Assembly: GCF_029589055.1 (NCBI RefSeq)
Contig: NZ_JARQZP010000007.1
Span: forward strand, 620,001 to 684,000
From: Vibrio hannami
Lineage (GTDB): Bacteria > Pseudomonadota > Gammaproteobacteria > Enterobacterales > Vibrionaceae
Length of the DNA: 64,000 bases
Direction of reading: 5' to 3'
The stretch's first letter is position 1; each line of letters opens with the position of its first letter. This document shows, one piece after another, positions 19,601-29,148 of this stretch. The position numbers and the translations under genes are program-made. Below the pieces are notes generated by a model. It searched no databases. It saw only the letters and a list, made by a program, of their open reading frames with translations, and was not told the DNA's origin.

Positions 19601-20215
19601 CTATTCGTCGTGTCCGCTAACGGTTTCGGCTTCTTTAGCAGCCACTTCTGCCGCTGATTCAATCAGAGGTACAGCAACAGGTTTGTCTCCCCCTTCTTTT
19701 AGTGCTCTTAAGTAACCCCAAATCTGCAATATCAAGCGCAGAGCCAGAACGGATAGAGCAACAGGAACCACGAGTTTGGCTGGCCAGGTTGGCAAATTGA
19801 TATCGAGTGAAGAGTCTCCAATGCTGTAGGCACGGAAGAAGTGAAGGTACGAACCATAGATAAGAATAAGGGTAATGATCAGCATTAAACTGGTTGTAAC
19901 CAGCTCGGTGAACCATAACCATCTTCGGTGTAGCAGACCAACAACGATATCCATACGGATATGGCCACCCATTCGTTGGGTGTAGGCAATGCCCAGAAAA
20001 GCAATAAATGCCATTGCTTGTTCAACCCAGTCAACATAGCCGCTGATTGGGGCAGAAAAGAGCCAGCGACCAAGCACGTTTACTGTTGCGAGAAGTACCA
20101 GAGCAAAGATGGCAAGTCCTCCGGCTAAATTGAGCACAGATTCAAAGCGGAAAAACCAACGATCAGCGCGACTTAGAGTCGATTTGTCTTCCAGTACCGA
20201 GGCAGCTGCAGACAT
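19601..20215 (-). CDS. dctQ: TRAP transporter small permease (DctQ type)
   Basis: A 204-residue protein with four membrane helices. The DctQ pattern NVLGRWLFSAPISGYVDWVEQAMAF near residues 45-70 is followed by YTQRMGGHIRMD, the usual conserved segment between helices 2 and 3. The charged C-terminal tail is rich in Ala and Glu. A strong ribosome site (AAAGGAGG) precedes the ATG. It is the second gene of the minus-strand operon, after the solute-binding protein. Confidence 0.88.
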   Translation of the reverse strand: MSAAASVLEDKSTLSRADRWFFRFESVLNLAGGLAIFALVLLATVNVLGRWLFSAPISGYVDWVEQAMAFIAFLGIAYTQRMGGHIRMDIVVGLLHRRWLWFTELVTTSLMLIITLILIYGSYLHFFRAYSIGDSSLDINLPTWPAKLVVPVALSVLALRLILQIWGYLRALKEGGDKPVAVPLIESAAEVAAKEAETVSGHDE

Positions 20216-20291
20216 AACAGCCTCCTTTTAAAATTAGTAGATAAAGAGCCGCCGTTATCCGGCGGCCTTAATACGTATTGATTCCAATCGA

Positions 20292-21299
20292 TTACTTTTC
20301 GGCAAACAGTTTTTCTGTGAAATCGAAGAGTGTTTGAGAGTCGAACTTTCCTTTGTATTTAGCAATCCACTCCTGACGAACCGATTCTGAAAGCTCGCTT
20401 AGCTTGGCAGTTTGTTCATCGTTAAATGTCACCATTGCCAGCCCCTGATCTTTCACTGCCGCCTCATACTTGGCAGTTGTATTCTGCTCGTAATTTTGCA
20501 CGTAGTAATCCAGAGCCTCTCCAACTGAGCCTAGAAGTGCTTCACGGTGAGCTGGTTTAAGCATTTCAAGCGCTTCGGTGTTTACCACTACCGGACAGTT
20601 TGCTGAACCAAGGTTCAGGTTGGTTGTCGCCCAATTACCCACCTTGTATGAGTTGGTCGCCAGATGCGCATGGGGTGCAAATGAAGCAGCATCGATTACG
20701 CCAGAGTCCATAGATTGACGGACTTCAGAAAATGGTACGCCCGTTTTTACTGCGCCCAGTTTGCCTAGTACGCCCATTATCCCGCCTGGACCTCGAACAC
20801 GAAGACCATCGAAGTCTTCCAGTGATTTAAGTTCACCCCCTTTACTTACGATGTTGTACTGAGGAAGAGGTGTTGGCATTAACAAAGTCGCATTCCAGCG
20901 AGCTAGGTCTTTTTTCACGATAGGGTGATTAAATACTTCGGTATAGATCTCACTCACGCGGGCAAGTGACACATCCTGAGAGAAAGGTAGCTCAGTAACT
21001 GTGATGGTAGGGTTTTTATCAGAGTGGTAAAAGGAACAGAACTGTGCCATTTCAAAGGCTCCGAAAGAGATGCCATCAAGATTTTCGCGCGACTTTGAAA
21101 GTCCACCATAGGAAATGTTTAGCTTAAACTCGCCGTTGGTCTTCGCTTCGACCAGCTCTGCTAGTTTTTCAACGTTCTCCGTAAAGGCTCGTCTTTTACC
21201 CCATAGCGATACGTTCCACTCAGTAGCAGCGTTCGCCTCTGCCACCATAAAACCTGCTAACGCCAAAGTGGTGATAACTGATGTCTTTACTGTCTTCAT
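20292..21299 (-). CDS. dctP: TRAP transporter solute-binding protein (DctP family)
   Basis: A 335-residue periplasmic protein with an N-terminal signal peptide (MKTVKTSVITTLALAGF to ANA, cleaved near residue 24). The DctP-type core includes LRVRGPGGIMGVLGKLGA near residue 165, with the substrate-carboxylate Arg of the family, and PFSEVRQSMDSGVIDA soon after. It is the first gene of the operon and binds the transported acid. It diverges from typical C4-dicarboxylate DctP proteins in length and sequence, so the ligand should not be assumed to be succinate. Expression is probably from the sigma-54 promoter upstream. Confidence 0.87.
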   Translation of the reverse strand: MKTVKTSVITTLALAGFMVAEANAATEWNVSLWGKRRAFTENVEKLAELVEAKTNGEFKLNISYGGLSKSRENLDGISFGAFEMAQFCSFYHSDKNPTITVTELPFSQDVSLARVSEIYTEVFNHPIVKKDLARWNATLLMPTPLPQYNIVSKGGELKSLEDFDGLRVRGPGGIMGVLGKLGAVKTGVPFSEVRQSMDSGVIDAASFAPHAHLATNSYKVGNWATTNLNLGSANCPVVVNTEALEMLKPAHREALLGSVGEALDYYVQNYEQNTTAKYEAAVKDQGLAMVTFNDEQTAKLSELSESVRQEWIAKYKGKFDSQTLFDFTEKLFAEK

Positions 21300-21375
21300 A
21301 CTTTCATCCTTGTTTCTTGTTATATGCTCGGTTGATTTGTAGGGAGGTGAGCATTAATCGTTCGACATCTATAGA

Positions 21376-21390
21376 GCAAAGGTCTTGCCA
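21376..21390 (-). promoter_or_regulatory. Sigma-54 promoter of the TRAP operon
   Basis: On the minus strand TGGCAA-GACCT-TTGC has the invariant GG and GC of the -24/-12 element at the correct spacing. It ends 77 bases before the dctP ATG. The divergent NtrC-type regulator is the natural activator. Confidence 0.75.
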
Positions 21391-21498
21391 CTTTTTACAT
21401 GTTTGTTACTTTTTGGTTTTAACATGTTGATTGTAAATGCTTTGTGAGCGTTGTTGTTTGGATTAAATGTTAAGATAATGTATTCTTAGATTGTTTTT

Positions 21499-21557
21499 AG
21501 GCCAAATCTGGCTCATTTTTTCGCCTTAAACTTTGGTAAATGAGCCAGATTTGGCCT
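21499..21557. promoter_or_regulatory. Perfect 20-bp inverted repeat, candidate DctD-like operator
   Basis: Arms at 21499-21518 and 21538-21557 are perfect complements with a 19-base spacer. Each arm also contains a smaller dyad (GCCA-AATC-TGGC). This gives two symmetric sites facing each other between the divergent dctP and kinase genes. It lies about 110 bases upstream of the sigma-54 promoter and just before the kinase start, so it could serve as enhancer for one and operator for the other. Confidence 0.65.
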
Positions 21558-21584
21558 ATGGGTTCAAGGCTTGGGAGAGACAGG

Positions 21585-23428
21585 ATGTCACAAACCAGTT
21601 CAAAAAAAGCTAACAGCTGGATCGTCTTTGGTTCATTGCTACTTGGGGTAATGCTGGGAGCGGCACTCCTTAAAGCGACAGAACAGGCGCATTTTGAAGA
21701 GCTGAATAAAGTGGGCGAAGAGCGTCTTAATCTCTATGTTTCAACGGTAGAAGCGGAGCACAAACGATTTGAATATCTGCCTTATATCGTGGCTCATGAT
21801 CATCAGGTGTTACAACTTCTTATTTCTCCGGAAAATGCGCCTCTAACGAATGGAATTAACCTCAAACTCGAGAGCTGGCAGTCGGAGTCTAACGCGGATG
21901 CTCTTTATTTAATGAATCGAAATGGTGTGGTGGTTGCGAGTAGTAACTGGAACAAGCCAGGAAGCTTTCTGGGAAACGACTACCATTTCAGACCTTATTT
22001 TATTGATGCCATTAAAGGGGAAACTGGCCGATTTTTGCTGTAGGTGTTACCACTGGTCAGCCCGGACTGTTCCTTTCCAGAGCGGTTTATTTCCAGGGTG
22101 ACATTGTTGGGGTCGCAGTACTCAAAATTAACATGTCTAAGTTAGAAGCGAACTGGAGTTCTGGCGGTGAACAGGTTTGGGTGAGTGACAGCGATGGTGT
22201 GATATTTCTTTCCAGCAATCCATCATGGCGTTATCAAAGCCTGTTTGCTTTGCCCGCTGGTGTGTTAACTCAGATTAAAGCAGCAAAGAAATATAGCCAC
22301 CACCAGATTGGAGCATTGGCTTATAAAGAGTTACCGCTATCTCCTCAGGGGAAAAGGGTCATCCAACTTATCTCAGGGGAGACTCGATCGAGCAATAAAG
22401 TGGTAAGCACGCCTTACTTGTTGCATCAGCGTGAAATAGCCGAGCTTGGCTGGCAACTATACTATCTCAGCGATTTAACGGGATTAGAAGAGCGTAAAAA
22501 AGGTGCGCTGTTAGTTTCCGCTCTGACTACAGCACTGCTGATGGTGGTTGGATTGTTTATCTTCAGCCGACTTAGGCTTCAGCAACAACTCGAATGGCGA
22601 GTGGAAAAACGTACAGCAGCATTATACAAAAGCAATAATCAGCTCCAACGAGAAGTTGAGGAACGGGCGCGAACAGAAGAAGCGCTGCGTCAGACTCACG
22701 AAGAGCTGATTCAAGCCGAAAAACTGGGCGCTCTCGGACAGATATCGGCAGAGCTCGTTCATGAGATCAGTCAACCGCTTCAAGCAACCGTTACCTTCCT
22801 TGCCAGTACCCGATTATTGATTGAGCGGCAGCAATTTGAACTCGCTCAGGATAACCTTAAAGAGATAGATAAGTTATTACATAGGGTTTCAGGAATTGTC
22901 ACGCATCTGAAAACCTTCTCAAGCAAATCCAGTGGTTTGTTGAGCCAGGTCGAACTTCAGCACGTTATCAATAATGCATTGCTGGTTCTAAACACCAGAA
23001 TTGAGAAAAACGACATTGAACTTAACTGGCTAGCGCCAGAACTGCCTGTCTTCGTAAAAGCTGATGAGATTAAGTTGGAACAAATTCTGGTTAACCTGAT
23101 ACGAAACGCAGTCGATGCCATACTGATGTCGAATCGATTTGATAAGGGCAGAGTCGCTATCTTGTTAGAAACGAAAAGCGGGAAAGCTGTAATTAGGATT
23201 ACTGACAACGGCTGTGGCATTGAACAAGAGCACCTATCCAAAGTGTTTGATCCCTTTTTTACGACAAAACCACCGGGAGAAGGTATGGGATTAGGATTGT
23301 CGGTCTCATATGGAATTGTCGAAGAGTTTGGTGGTCGACTTGAAGTGTCCTCAAGCCAGGATGGTAGCACAACCTTTAGTGTCATTCTTACTCAATCATC
23401 AACGGAGTCTATCTATGAAAATCAGTAG
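21585..23428 (+). pseudogene. DctB-like sensor histidine kinase, one frameshift
   Basis: A membrane kinase of about 614 residues once one missing T is restored. Residues about 15-35 are a first membrane helix. A periplasmic double-PAS/Cache-type domain follows, with YHFRPYFIDAIKGETGRF. The frame breaks at a T5 run (22032-22036) and resumes as GVTTGQPGLFLSRAVYFQGD. A second helix lies near residue 315, followed by a coiled coil, the H-box ELVHEISQPLQA and ATPase motifs NLIRNAVDAI, DNGCGIE and GMGLGLSVS. I use the ATG at 21585, which has GGGAG seven bases upstream. The gene overlaps the regulator gene by 14 bases. Probably intact in the organism. Confidence 0.8.
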
Positions 23429-24797
23429 TGAATTTGCCAGAGCATTCAAAGTGATTTTGGTTGATGATGAAGACGCTATTCGCAAGGCTACAAAACAATG
23501 GCTCAGTCTTGCAGGCATTGAGGTAGATGATTTTTCGAATGCTGAGTCTGCCCTATCTTCTATTACTCAAAATGAAAATTGTGTCGTGGTGTCTGACATC
23601 AGAATGCCAGGAATGGATGGAATGGCTTTTGCGAAGGAGGTTCATCGTGTCGATCCGGACATACCGGTTCTGTTGGTTACCGCACACGGCGATGTCAGAA
23701 TGGCGGTCGAGGCGATGAGAAATGGTGTATACGACTTTATCGAAAAACCAGTAGAACCCGATCTGCTGGTGGATAGAATTGAGCGTGCAGGAGAGAAGCG
23801 ACGCCTTGTATTAGAGAACAAAAATCTACAACGCTTGTTGAGTCAGAAACCAACACTTGAGAGCCGGATGATAGGGCAATCCCAAGTGATGACGGACCTC
23901 AGACAACAGGTTTTGATGCTGGGTCAAACACCAGTGGATACGGTGATTAACGGTGCAACAGGCACTGGTAAAGAGTTGATAGCTCGTTGTCTTCACGACT
24001 TTAGCATTCGGAGTGAAGGCCCATTTGTTGCAGTAAACTGCGGTGCGATTCCTGAAAATCTGTTCGAAAGTGAGCTCTTTGGTCACGAGCGGGGATCGTT
24101 TACTGGGGCAGATAGCCAACGTATCGGTAAGATAGAACATGCTCAGGGAGGTACTCTTTTTCTGGATGAAATAGAGAGTATGCCTATGAACTTTCAAATA
24201 AAGCTGCTTAGAGTTTTGCAGGAGCGCAAACTTGAAAGGGTCGGTTCAAATAAAGAAATTCCGCTTGATTTATGGGTTATCGCTGCGACAAAAGTTGACT
24301 TGGTTCAGGCATCTGCCGAGGGTGTATTCCGTGAAGATCTCTACTATCGATTTAATGTTATTGAGCTTAATTTGCCAGATCTCAAAGACAGGCGGGAAGA
24401 TATCCCTCAGTTGTTCGAATTTTTTGCCCGGAAAGCCGCAATTCAGTATGAGCGAGATTACCCGGAGCTAACTGAACAAGACATCGCTCGTTTGATGGAT
24501 CATCTCTGGCCCGGCAATGTTCGACAACTCAAAAACGTGGCTGAGCGCTATGTACTGGGAATGGGTAGCTCAAATTCGGTAGGCGCTATACTGGGTCATG
24601 ATGAACAAGACGTTGCCGCTCCTGCAAGCTACAACCTGGCGGAACGGGTTCAGGCATTTGAAAAACAACTAATCATACAGTCTATGCAACGTCAGAAAGG
24701 AAATATACTGGCCGTTATGGATGAGCTAGAGCTGCCACGTAGAACACTCAATAATAAGATGAAGCTATACGATATACAGCGTCGGGATTATAAATAA
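23415..24797 (+). CDS. DctD-like sigma-54-dependent response regulator
   Basis: A 460-residue regulator with receiver, AAA+ and Fis-type domains. The receiver has ILVDDEDAI and the phospho-acceptor in VVVSDIRMPGMDG. The AAA+ domain has Walker A-like GATGTGKE, FLDEIESMP, and the sigma-54 loop as GSFTGAD rather than the usual GAFTGAD, a tolerated but noticeable variation. The C-terminus MDELELPRRTLNNKMKLYDI is a Fis-type recognition region. The ATG at 23415 overlaps the kinase end, which implies co-translation. It probably activates the divergent TRAP operon through the inverted repeats and the sigma-54 promoter. Confidence 0.88.
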   Translation: MKISSEFARAFKVILVDDEDAIRKATKQWLSLAGIEVDDFSNAESALSSITQNENCVVVSDIRMPGMDGMAFAKEVHRVDPDIPVLLVTAHGDVRMAVEAMRNGVYDFIEKPVEPDLLVDRIERAGEKRRLVLENKNLQRLLSQKPTLESRMIGQSQVMTDLRQQVLMLGQTPVDTVINGATGTGKELIARCLHDFSIRSEGPFVAVNCGAIPENLFESELFGHERGSFTGADSQRIGKIEHAQGGTLFLDEIESMPMNFQIKLLRVLQERKLERVGSNKEIPLDLWVIAATKVDLVQASAEGVFREDLYYRFNVIELNLPDLKDRREDIPQLFEFFARKAAIQYERDYPELTEQDIARLMDHLWPGNVRQLKNVAERYVLGMGSSNSVGAILGHDEQDVAAPASYNLAERVQAFEKQLIIQSMQRQKGNILAVMDELELPRRTLNNKMKLYDIQRRDYK

Positions 24798-24885
24798 TGA
24801 TATTCATATTATTTGACCTGGATTGAGTAATTTATTACTCAGAAGAATTAAACTGTTTGCATAATAAATTTTAACCAGAAGTAAT

Positions 24886-26034
24886 ATGTACCAATCTTTA
24901 GTTAAGCTGCAAAGGTTTGTAGACAGTTTAGTTGATAAGAAAAGGCCTATGAGCGTACGGGCTGAGCTAAGACTGAATCACTACATATGGTTGGTCTTTA
25001 TTGCTGTTCCTCTGAGTATCTTATTTGGTATTAAAAACCTATGGGTTGGAAACTTTTACATCGCAGCAACACTAGGTGTTTTTCTAGGCTGTATCGTTTT
25101 CAGTCTTTTACTCATTCCGCATGTAAAAAACACAGAGAAAATCTATCACGTTAACAATTTTGTGTTTATAGCAATGGTCACCCTGGTTTCAGTATGGGGA
25201 GCCAAAAGTGAAGGGCAAATTCTCTGGAGCTATACCTATCCATTGTTAAGCATTTCTCTTTTTGGTCATAAGTATGGCCTTCGCTGGAGTATTGCACTGT
25301 TGGTTATCATTATGATCAGCTTGCTCTATTTCGACTCACTGAATCAGACATATTCTTATGACTTTGAGGCTCGATATTGCGTTACTTACCTTTGCATCAT
25401 GGTGATCACCACCTGGCTTGAGTACGGGCGAAGCCGATATATAAAAGAATCAATTGAGCAGAAACGTTCGTTAGAGAGTGAGAGAAAAACATTAAAACGA
25501 GAAATTAAAAAGAGAGCACAGCTCGAGGAGGAGCTGGCAAACCTGGCCAATATCGATGACCTGACTCAGTTATACAATCGCCGATATTTTTGGCTCAAAG
25601 CAAACGAAGAAATATCTCGTGTCAGGAAGCTCAATAGCACGTTAACGGTAGCGGTGTTTGATTTCGACAGGTTTAAAAAATTAAATGACCAATATGGTCA
25701 CCCGGCAGGAGATGAGGTACTCCGAAAGTTTGGTGAAATGTGCAGAAGTTCTCTCAGAGAGTCCGACATCGTGGGAAGAATCGGTGGAGAAGAGTTTGCT
25801 GTGCTATTGCCGTTTACCAATATTGAAGAGTCTAAACAGATAGTCAGAAGGCTTTGCCAAAAAATTAGCGAGCATCGTTATGATTTTCAGGGCGAGATTG
25901 TAGGTGTGACTTCTAGCGTTGGCATGTGCGAGCTAAGTATAGAGAATTCCAGCATCGAGCGGTTATATGCCAGTGCAGATAAAGCGCTATATGAAGCGAA
26001 AGCCAAAGGTCGAAATCAGATTATAAGTTCTTAA
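24886..26034 (+). CDS. Membrane diguanylate cyclase (GGDEF)
   Basis: A 382-residue protein with about six membrane helices in residues 25-190 and a short coiled coil (residues about 195-220). A C-terminal GGDEF domain follows. The active-site motif is GRIGGEEFAVLLP near residue 300. The RxxD product-inhibition site (RESD) is five residues upstream, so the enzyme should be active and feedback-controlled. NIDDLTQLYNRRYF marks the domain start. It makes cyclic di-GMP from GTP. The membrane sensor resembles MASE-type modules but I cannot name a subtype. Its stop overlaps the end of a convergent GNAT gene by three bases. Confidence 0.9.
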   Translation: MYQSLVKLQRFVDSLVDKKRPMSVRAELRLNHYIWLVFIAVPLSILFGIKNLWVGNFYIAATLGVFLGCIVFSLLLIPHVKNTEKIYHVNNFVFIAMVTLVSVWGAKSEGQILWSYTYPLLSISLFGHKYGLRWSIALLVIIMISLLYFDSLNQTYSYDFEARYCVTYLCIMVITTWLEYGRSRYIKESIEQKRSLESERKTLKREIKKRAQLEEELANLANIDDLTQLYNRRYFWLKANEEISRVRKLNSTLTVAVFDFDRFKKLNDQYGHPAGDEVLRKFGEMCRSSLRESDIVGRIGGEEFAVLLPFTNIEESKQIVRRLCQKISEHRYDFQGEIVGVTSSVGMCELSIENSSIERLYASADKALYEAKAKGRNQIISS

Positions 26035-26477
26035 AGATCCAGAAATAATCTCAGCATATCGATATGTTGTAAGCCATGCTCATAGATTGGTTGTTCGTAA
26101 TTATCGGTGAAGAAATTTTTGCGTACCCTCCACTCTGAAACCAAAGCGCTGGTAATAGGTAAGCTGATAGCCAAATGTGCCGGTGCCTAGTTCCACTTTT
26201 TAAAACCACGATCACTCAGCTGCTCTAACACATACCGAAGTAAAGACGTTCCAATTCCTCTGCCTTGCAGTTCTGGCCATACGGCAATGTTGAAAATCTC
26301 TGATACGTCACTGCTTTCTGAGTTTGTTACGCAAACACCAGCTAGCTTGCCTTGATCATATGCAGCGAAGCAGAGAGCCTTTTCAAGGTACTTATGAATG
26401 CATTTCTCTGAAGGATCCGCTTCTAACAGTAGTGCAATCGGAAGATCTTTAGCGTTAATTTGCTTGAATTCTGGCAT
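26031..26477 (-). pseudogene. GNAT N-acetyltransferase, two compensating frameshifts
   Basis: A 148-residue GNAT protein when two homopolymer shifts are ignored. It starts MPEFKQINAKDLPIALLLEA at 26477, just inside the tail region of phzF. The acetyl-CoA loop is WPELQGRGIGTSLLRYV. The frame breaks at a T5 run (26197-26201, one base missing) and continues as ELGTGTFGYQLTYYQRFGF, a normal GNAT end. It shifts back at a second T5 run (26116-26120, one base extra) and finishes NYEQPIYEHGLQHIDM to the stop. Substrate unknown. Probably intact in the organism and translated with phzF. Confidence 0.65.
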
Positions 26478-26478
26478 A

Positions 26479-27330
26479 TTAAACAACCACTTGCTTAGTG
26501 CCAATTGGTGCCGCGTAGCCACCAACAACCACAGAGTGAAACTTATCGTTCCTATATTTAACTACCGCTTTTAGTTCAGAGCGGCAATTCATGGCTTTTC
26601 CCTGTTCAAACAGAAATTCATCTTTTGGCCCCAAATGCTTAGTTAAGTAACACGCCAGCGCACCATTTGAACTTCCAGTTGCAGATTCTTCAGGTATGCC
26701 AAAAAGTGGGGCAAAATTACGGCAATTTGCAGTGTACTTACTCTTTTCACTACAAATCTCGAAAGCGTGGATCCCGACAAGGTTATGCTTACGACTGAAC
26801 TCAGCGATAGCATCATCATTTGGGCTCAATTGTTCTAAAGTCCCTTTTGCAACAGGCAGTATCAAATCAGATAAGCCAGTTGTTAATGACTCTATGGGCA
26901 ACTCCCCAGGTTCTAGATTGTCGAATAGGCTTGAAACATCAGCTTTAGAGAAGGTTTTTAACCAGGTTGGAGTGTTTTGCTGAAGCATAACTTGTCCGTC
27001 TGGCTCGATATGTACTTCAAGTAGTCCTGCTTTGGTTCGTTGGGTAAATTGCCCGGCTGGCACAATCCCTTGTTTGAACAAGGTAGAAAAGGTTGCCAGA
27101 GTGGCGTGCCCGCAAAAATCGACTTCATCGGTCACCGTATAAAAAGAAACAGCAAAATCGGCGCTATCATCAGCGGTAACAAAAGCAGTCTCTGAATAGC
27201 CAACAGCTTGGGCAATCATCAACTTTTGTTTTTCAGATAACCCTTCGGCACCTAATACTACGCCTGCAGGATTGCCACCGTTGCCATTAGCGGTAAAAGC
27301 GTTAATCAGTTCTACATTGATTGTTTTCAT
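26479..27330 (-). CDS. PhzF family isomerase/epimerase
   Basis: A 283-residue enzyme of the PhzF/YddE fold, two similar diaminopimelate-epimerase-like halves. The N-terminal signature is NAFTANGNGGNPAGVVL, and the catalytic Glu lies in VGYSETAFV near residue 47. CGHATLATF near residue 73 is also conserved. The second half has the GSSNGALACYL glycine-rich loop. No other phenazine genes are present, so phenazine production is not implied; homologues act on varied small acids. The downstream GNAT gene starts next to its stop, suggesting one transcript. Confidence 0.87.
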   Translation of the reverse strand: MKTINVELINAFTANGNGGNPAGVVLGAEGLSEKQKLMIAQAVGYSETAFVTADDSADFAVSFYTVTDEVDFCGHATLATFSTLFKQGIVPAGQFTQRTKAGLLEVHIEPDGQVMLQQNTPTWLKTFSKADVSSLFDNLEPGELPIESLTTGLSDLILPVAKGTLEQLSPNDDAIAEFSRKHNLVGIHAFEICSEKSKYTANCRNFAPLFGIPEESATGSSNGALACYLTKHLGPKDEFLFEQGKAMNCRSELKAVVKYRNDKFHSVVVGGYAAPIGTKQVVV

Positions 27331-27365
27331 CGAATTGTTCGGAGCTATATGTTTTGGTGAAGATA

Positions 27366-27899
27366 TTAACGTGGGCGAATACTTAGTGAATATATGTGGT
27401 CATCATATAGAAGTCCTTTAATACAATAAGCATTAGGAACGATTTTTGAGAGAGTAAACCCACATTTGGTCAATACCTTTTCTGAGCCGACGTTGCCTTT
27501 TGTCACAATCGCCTCATAGTTTGTAATTCCCAAACTCTTGGACGCCCATCCGATAAGTGCAGCCAGGGACTCTGTTCCGTAGCCTCGGCCAAAAAACTCG
27601 GGTAATAGGAGGTAACCGACTTCAGCTATACCATTTTCCAGTTTAAATCCGGTAACCCCTACTTTACGGCCTGTTTCTGCTTCTGTAATAACTAAACATA
27701 ACCAGTTCTCAGAATCGACTCTCCACGCTGGTAATCTCGACTGAAACTTTAACTCTATATCTTTGAGACTTGGCCTGTCAAAGCACAAATCAATGACGTT
27801 AGGATTTGTGTGTAACTCCAAATAAAGAGAACGGTCATTTTCGGAAATTTGCGCCATTCTTAAACGTACAGATGAGAATTTTATTTCTCCATTTTTCAT
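27366..27899 (-). CDS. GNAT N-acetyltransferase (RimJ/RimL type)
   Basis: A 177-residue acetyltransferase of the RimJ/RimL-like group. It has SSVRLRMAQISENDRSLYLEL near the start and the acetyl-CoA loop PEFFGRGYGTESLAALIGWA. VTKGNVGSEKVLTKCGF near residue 145 is the usual end of the fold. The target (protein N-terminus, antibiotic or amino acid) is not evident. The longer open frame upstream has no family similarity, so I use the ATG at 27899. It may be co-transcribed with phzF, 36 bases downstream. Confidence 0.8.
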   Translation of the reverse strand: MKNGEIKFSSVRLRMAQISENDRSLYLELHTNPNVIDLCFDRPSLKDIELKFQSRLPAWRVDSENWLCLVITEAETGRKVGVTGFKLENGIAEVGYLLLPEFFGRGYGTESLAALIGWASKSLGITNYEAIVTKGNVGSEKVLTKCGFTLSKIVPNAYCIKGLLYDDHIYSLSIRPR

Positions 27900-28418
27900 A
27901 ACGTATCCATGTCTTTTTAGTCCGGTAACAGTACCAATTGGATGAACGTAAAACAATGTTAATAGGGGCTTAAATAAGAGAAATATAATAAAAAGGAGAA
28001 TTAAAATATTTGATTCCAGCCTCAGTAGGGTTACAAGGCGGCTTATGGACTCATTGAATTGTCGCTAATCATTGCTCAATAGGGGGAATTATTGTTTCCA
28101 AAAGCGATGTAATTACATCTTGCTTGTTTTGAGTGTCCTTTTAAGCTCATGATTTTACAGTGTTGTTGAGTGGGCTGTGTTTTTGTGTACAGATCTGAGT
28201 CACACTATTTTTGAAGAGGTTTACAGACTAAGACTTTGGGGGGATAGCGATAAATATCATTGTGGCTAGAATATAAATGCTAGTTAAGAATAATAATTTA
28301 AATATTAGCTTAATTTAATTAATAATATTTATCGAACTTAATATTAATGTATCTGTAATTTATTGGAAGAGTTTAAATAACATCACTCTAATAAAGTAAT
28401 GTTAATGGGAGCAATATA
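27900..28418. other. Non-coding region upstream of lutA
   Basis: About 520 bases between the divergent GNAT gene and lutA. It is strongly AT-rich toward lutA. I see no gene, RNA or riboswitch in it. It must hold the lut promoter, but I cannot place the boxes or the LysR site with confidence. Confidence 0.5.
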
Positions 28419-29147
28419 ATGAAGGTGAATCTATTTGCAACCTGTCTGGGAGATATGGTCAAAGCAGAAGTTGCTAAAAAGACCGTCTTATTGTTAGAGC
28501 AGTTGAATTGTGAAGTCATTTTTCCCGAAAGGCAGGGGTGTTGTGGTCAGCCGTCTTTAAATAGTGGTTATTCGGATGGCAGCAAGGCTGCGATGAAGAG
28601 CATAATTAGCTCTTTTGAGGTCAACGATTACCCCATTGTAAGCCCTGCGGGTTCGTGTGCAGCAACCATTAAGCGTTATCCAGAGTATCTAGCTGATGAG
28701 CCTGAATGGGCGGCGAGAGCACAAAAAATTGCAGATAGATTATACGAACTGACACAGTTTATCGTCGGAACCTTAGGTATCACAGATCTCGGTGCAAAGC
28801 TCTGTGGTCGCGCGGTTTACCATCCTTCATGCAGTTTGATTAGAAAGTTAGGTGTGAGAGAAGAGCCTTTGGCGCTTCTTGATAAGGTTGAAGGTTTAGA
28901 GATGCTGCCCATCGCTAATCAGGAAACCTGTTGCGGCTTTGGCGGTACTTTCTCCGTCAAGATGTCTGAGATTTCCGGTGAAATGGTGAAAGAAAAAGTA
29001 CAGCATATCTCTGCTGTAAAACCCGATTATCTGATTGGAGCGGATATCAGCTGTCTTATTAATATTGGTGGTCGTATCAGTCGGGAAGGTAAGCCGATAA
29101 AAGTGATGCATATTGTGGATGTATTGTTATCTGGTGAGGGGAAATAA
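28419..29147 (+). CDS. lutA: L-lactate utilization protein LutA (YkgE)
   Basis: A 242-residue iron-sulfur subunit of the LutABC L-lactate oxidation complex. It has two CCG (cysteine-rich) domains like those of glycolate oxidase GlcF and heterodisulfide reductase. The first has [16 protein letters not shown] near residue 40, and the second has [13 protein letters not shown] followed by [15 protein letters not shown] near residue 170. First gene of an operon with lutB (one base apart) and lutC. The complex oxidises L-lactate to pyruvate in the cytoplasm without flavin. Confidence 0.93.
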   Translation: MKVNLFATCLGDMVKAEVAKKTVLLLEQLNCEVIFPERQGCCGQPSLNSGYSDGSKAAMKSIISSFEVNDYPIVSPAGSCAATIKRYPEYLADEPEWAARAQKIADRLYELTQFIVGTLGITDLGAKLCGRAVYHPSCSLIRKLGVREEPLALLDKVEGLEMLPIANQETCCGFGGTFSVKMSEISGEMVKEKVQHISAVKPDYLIGADISCLINIGGRISREGKPIKVMHIVDVLLSGEGK

Positions 29148-29148
29148 T

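Noticed and set aside
21585..23428. Kinase gene as two separate genes or a real pseudogene
   Set aside because: Family similarity continues without gap across a T5 run in the next frame, and the regulator and transporter partners are intact, so a base-call error is simpler.
26479..27330. PhzF gene as evidence for phenazine synthesis
   Set aside because: No other phz gene is present and PhzF-fold proteins are widespread with other roles.
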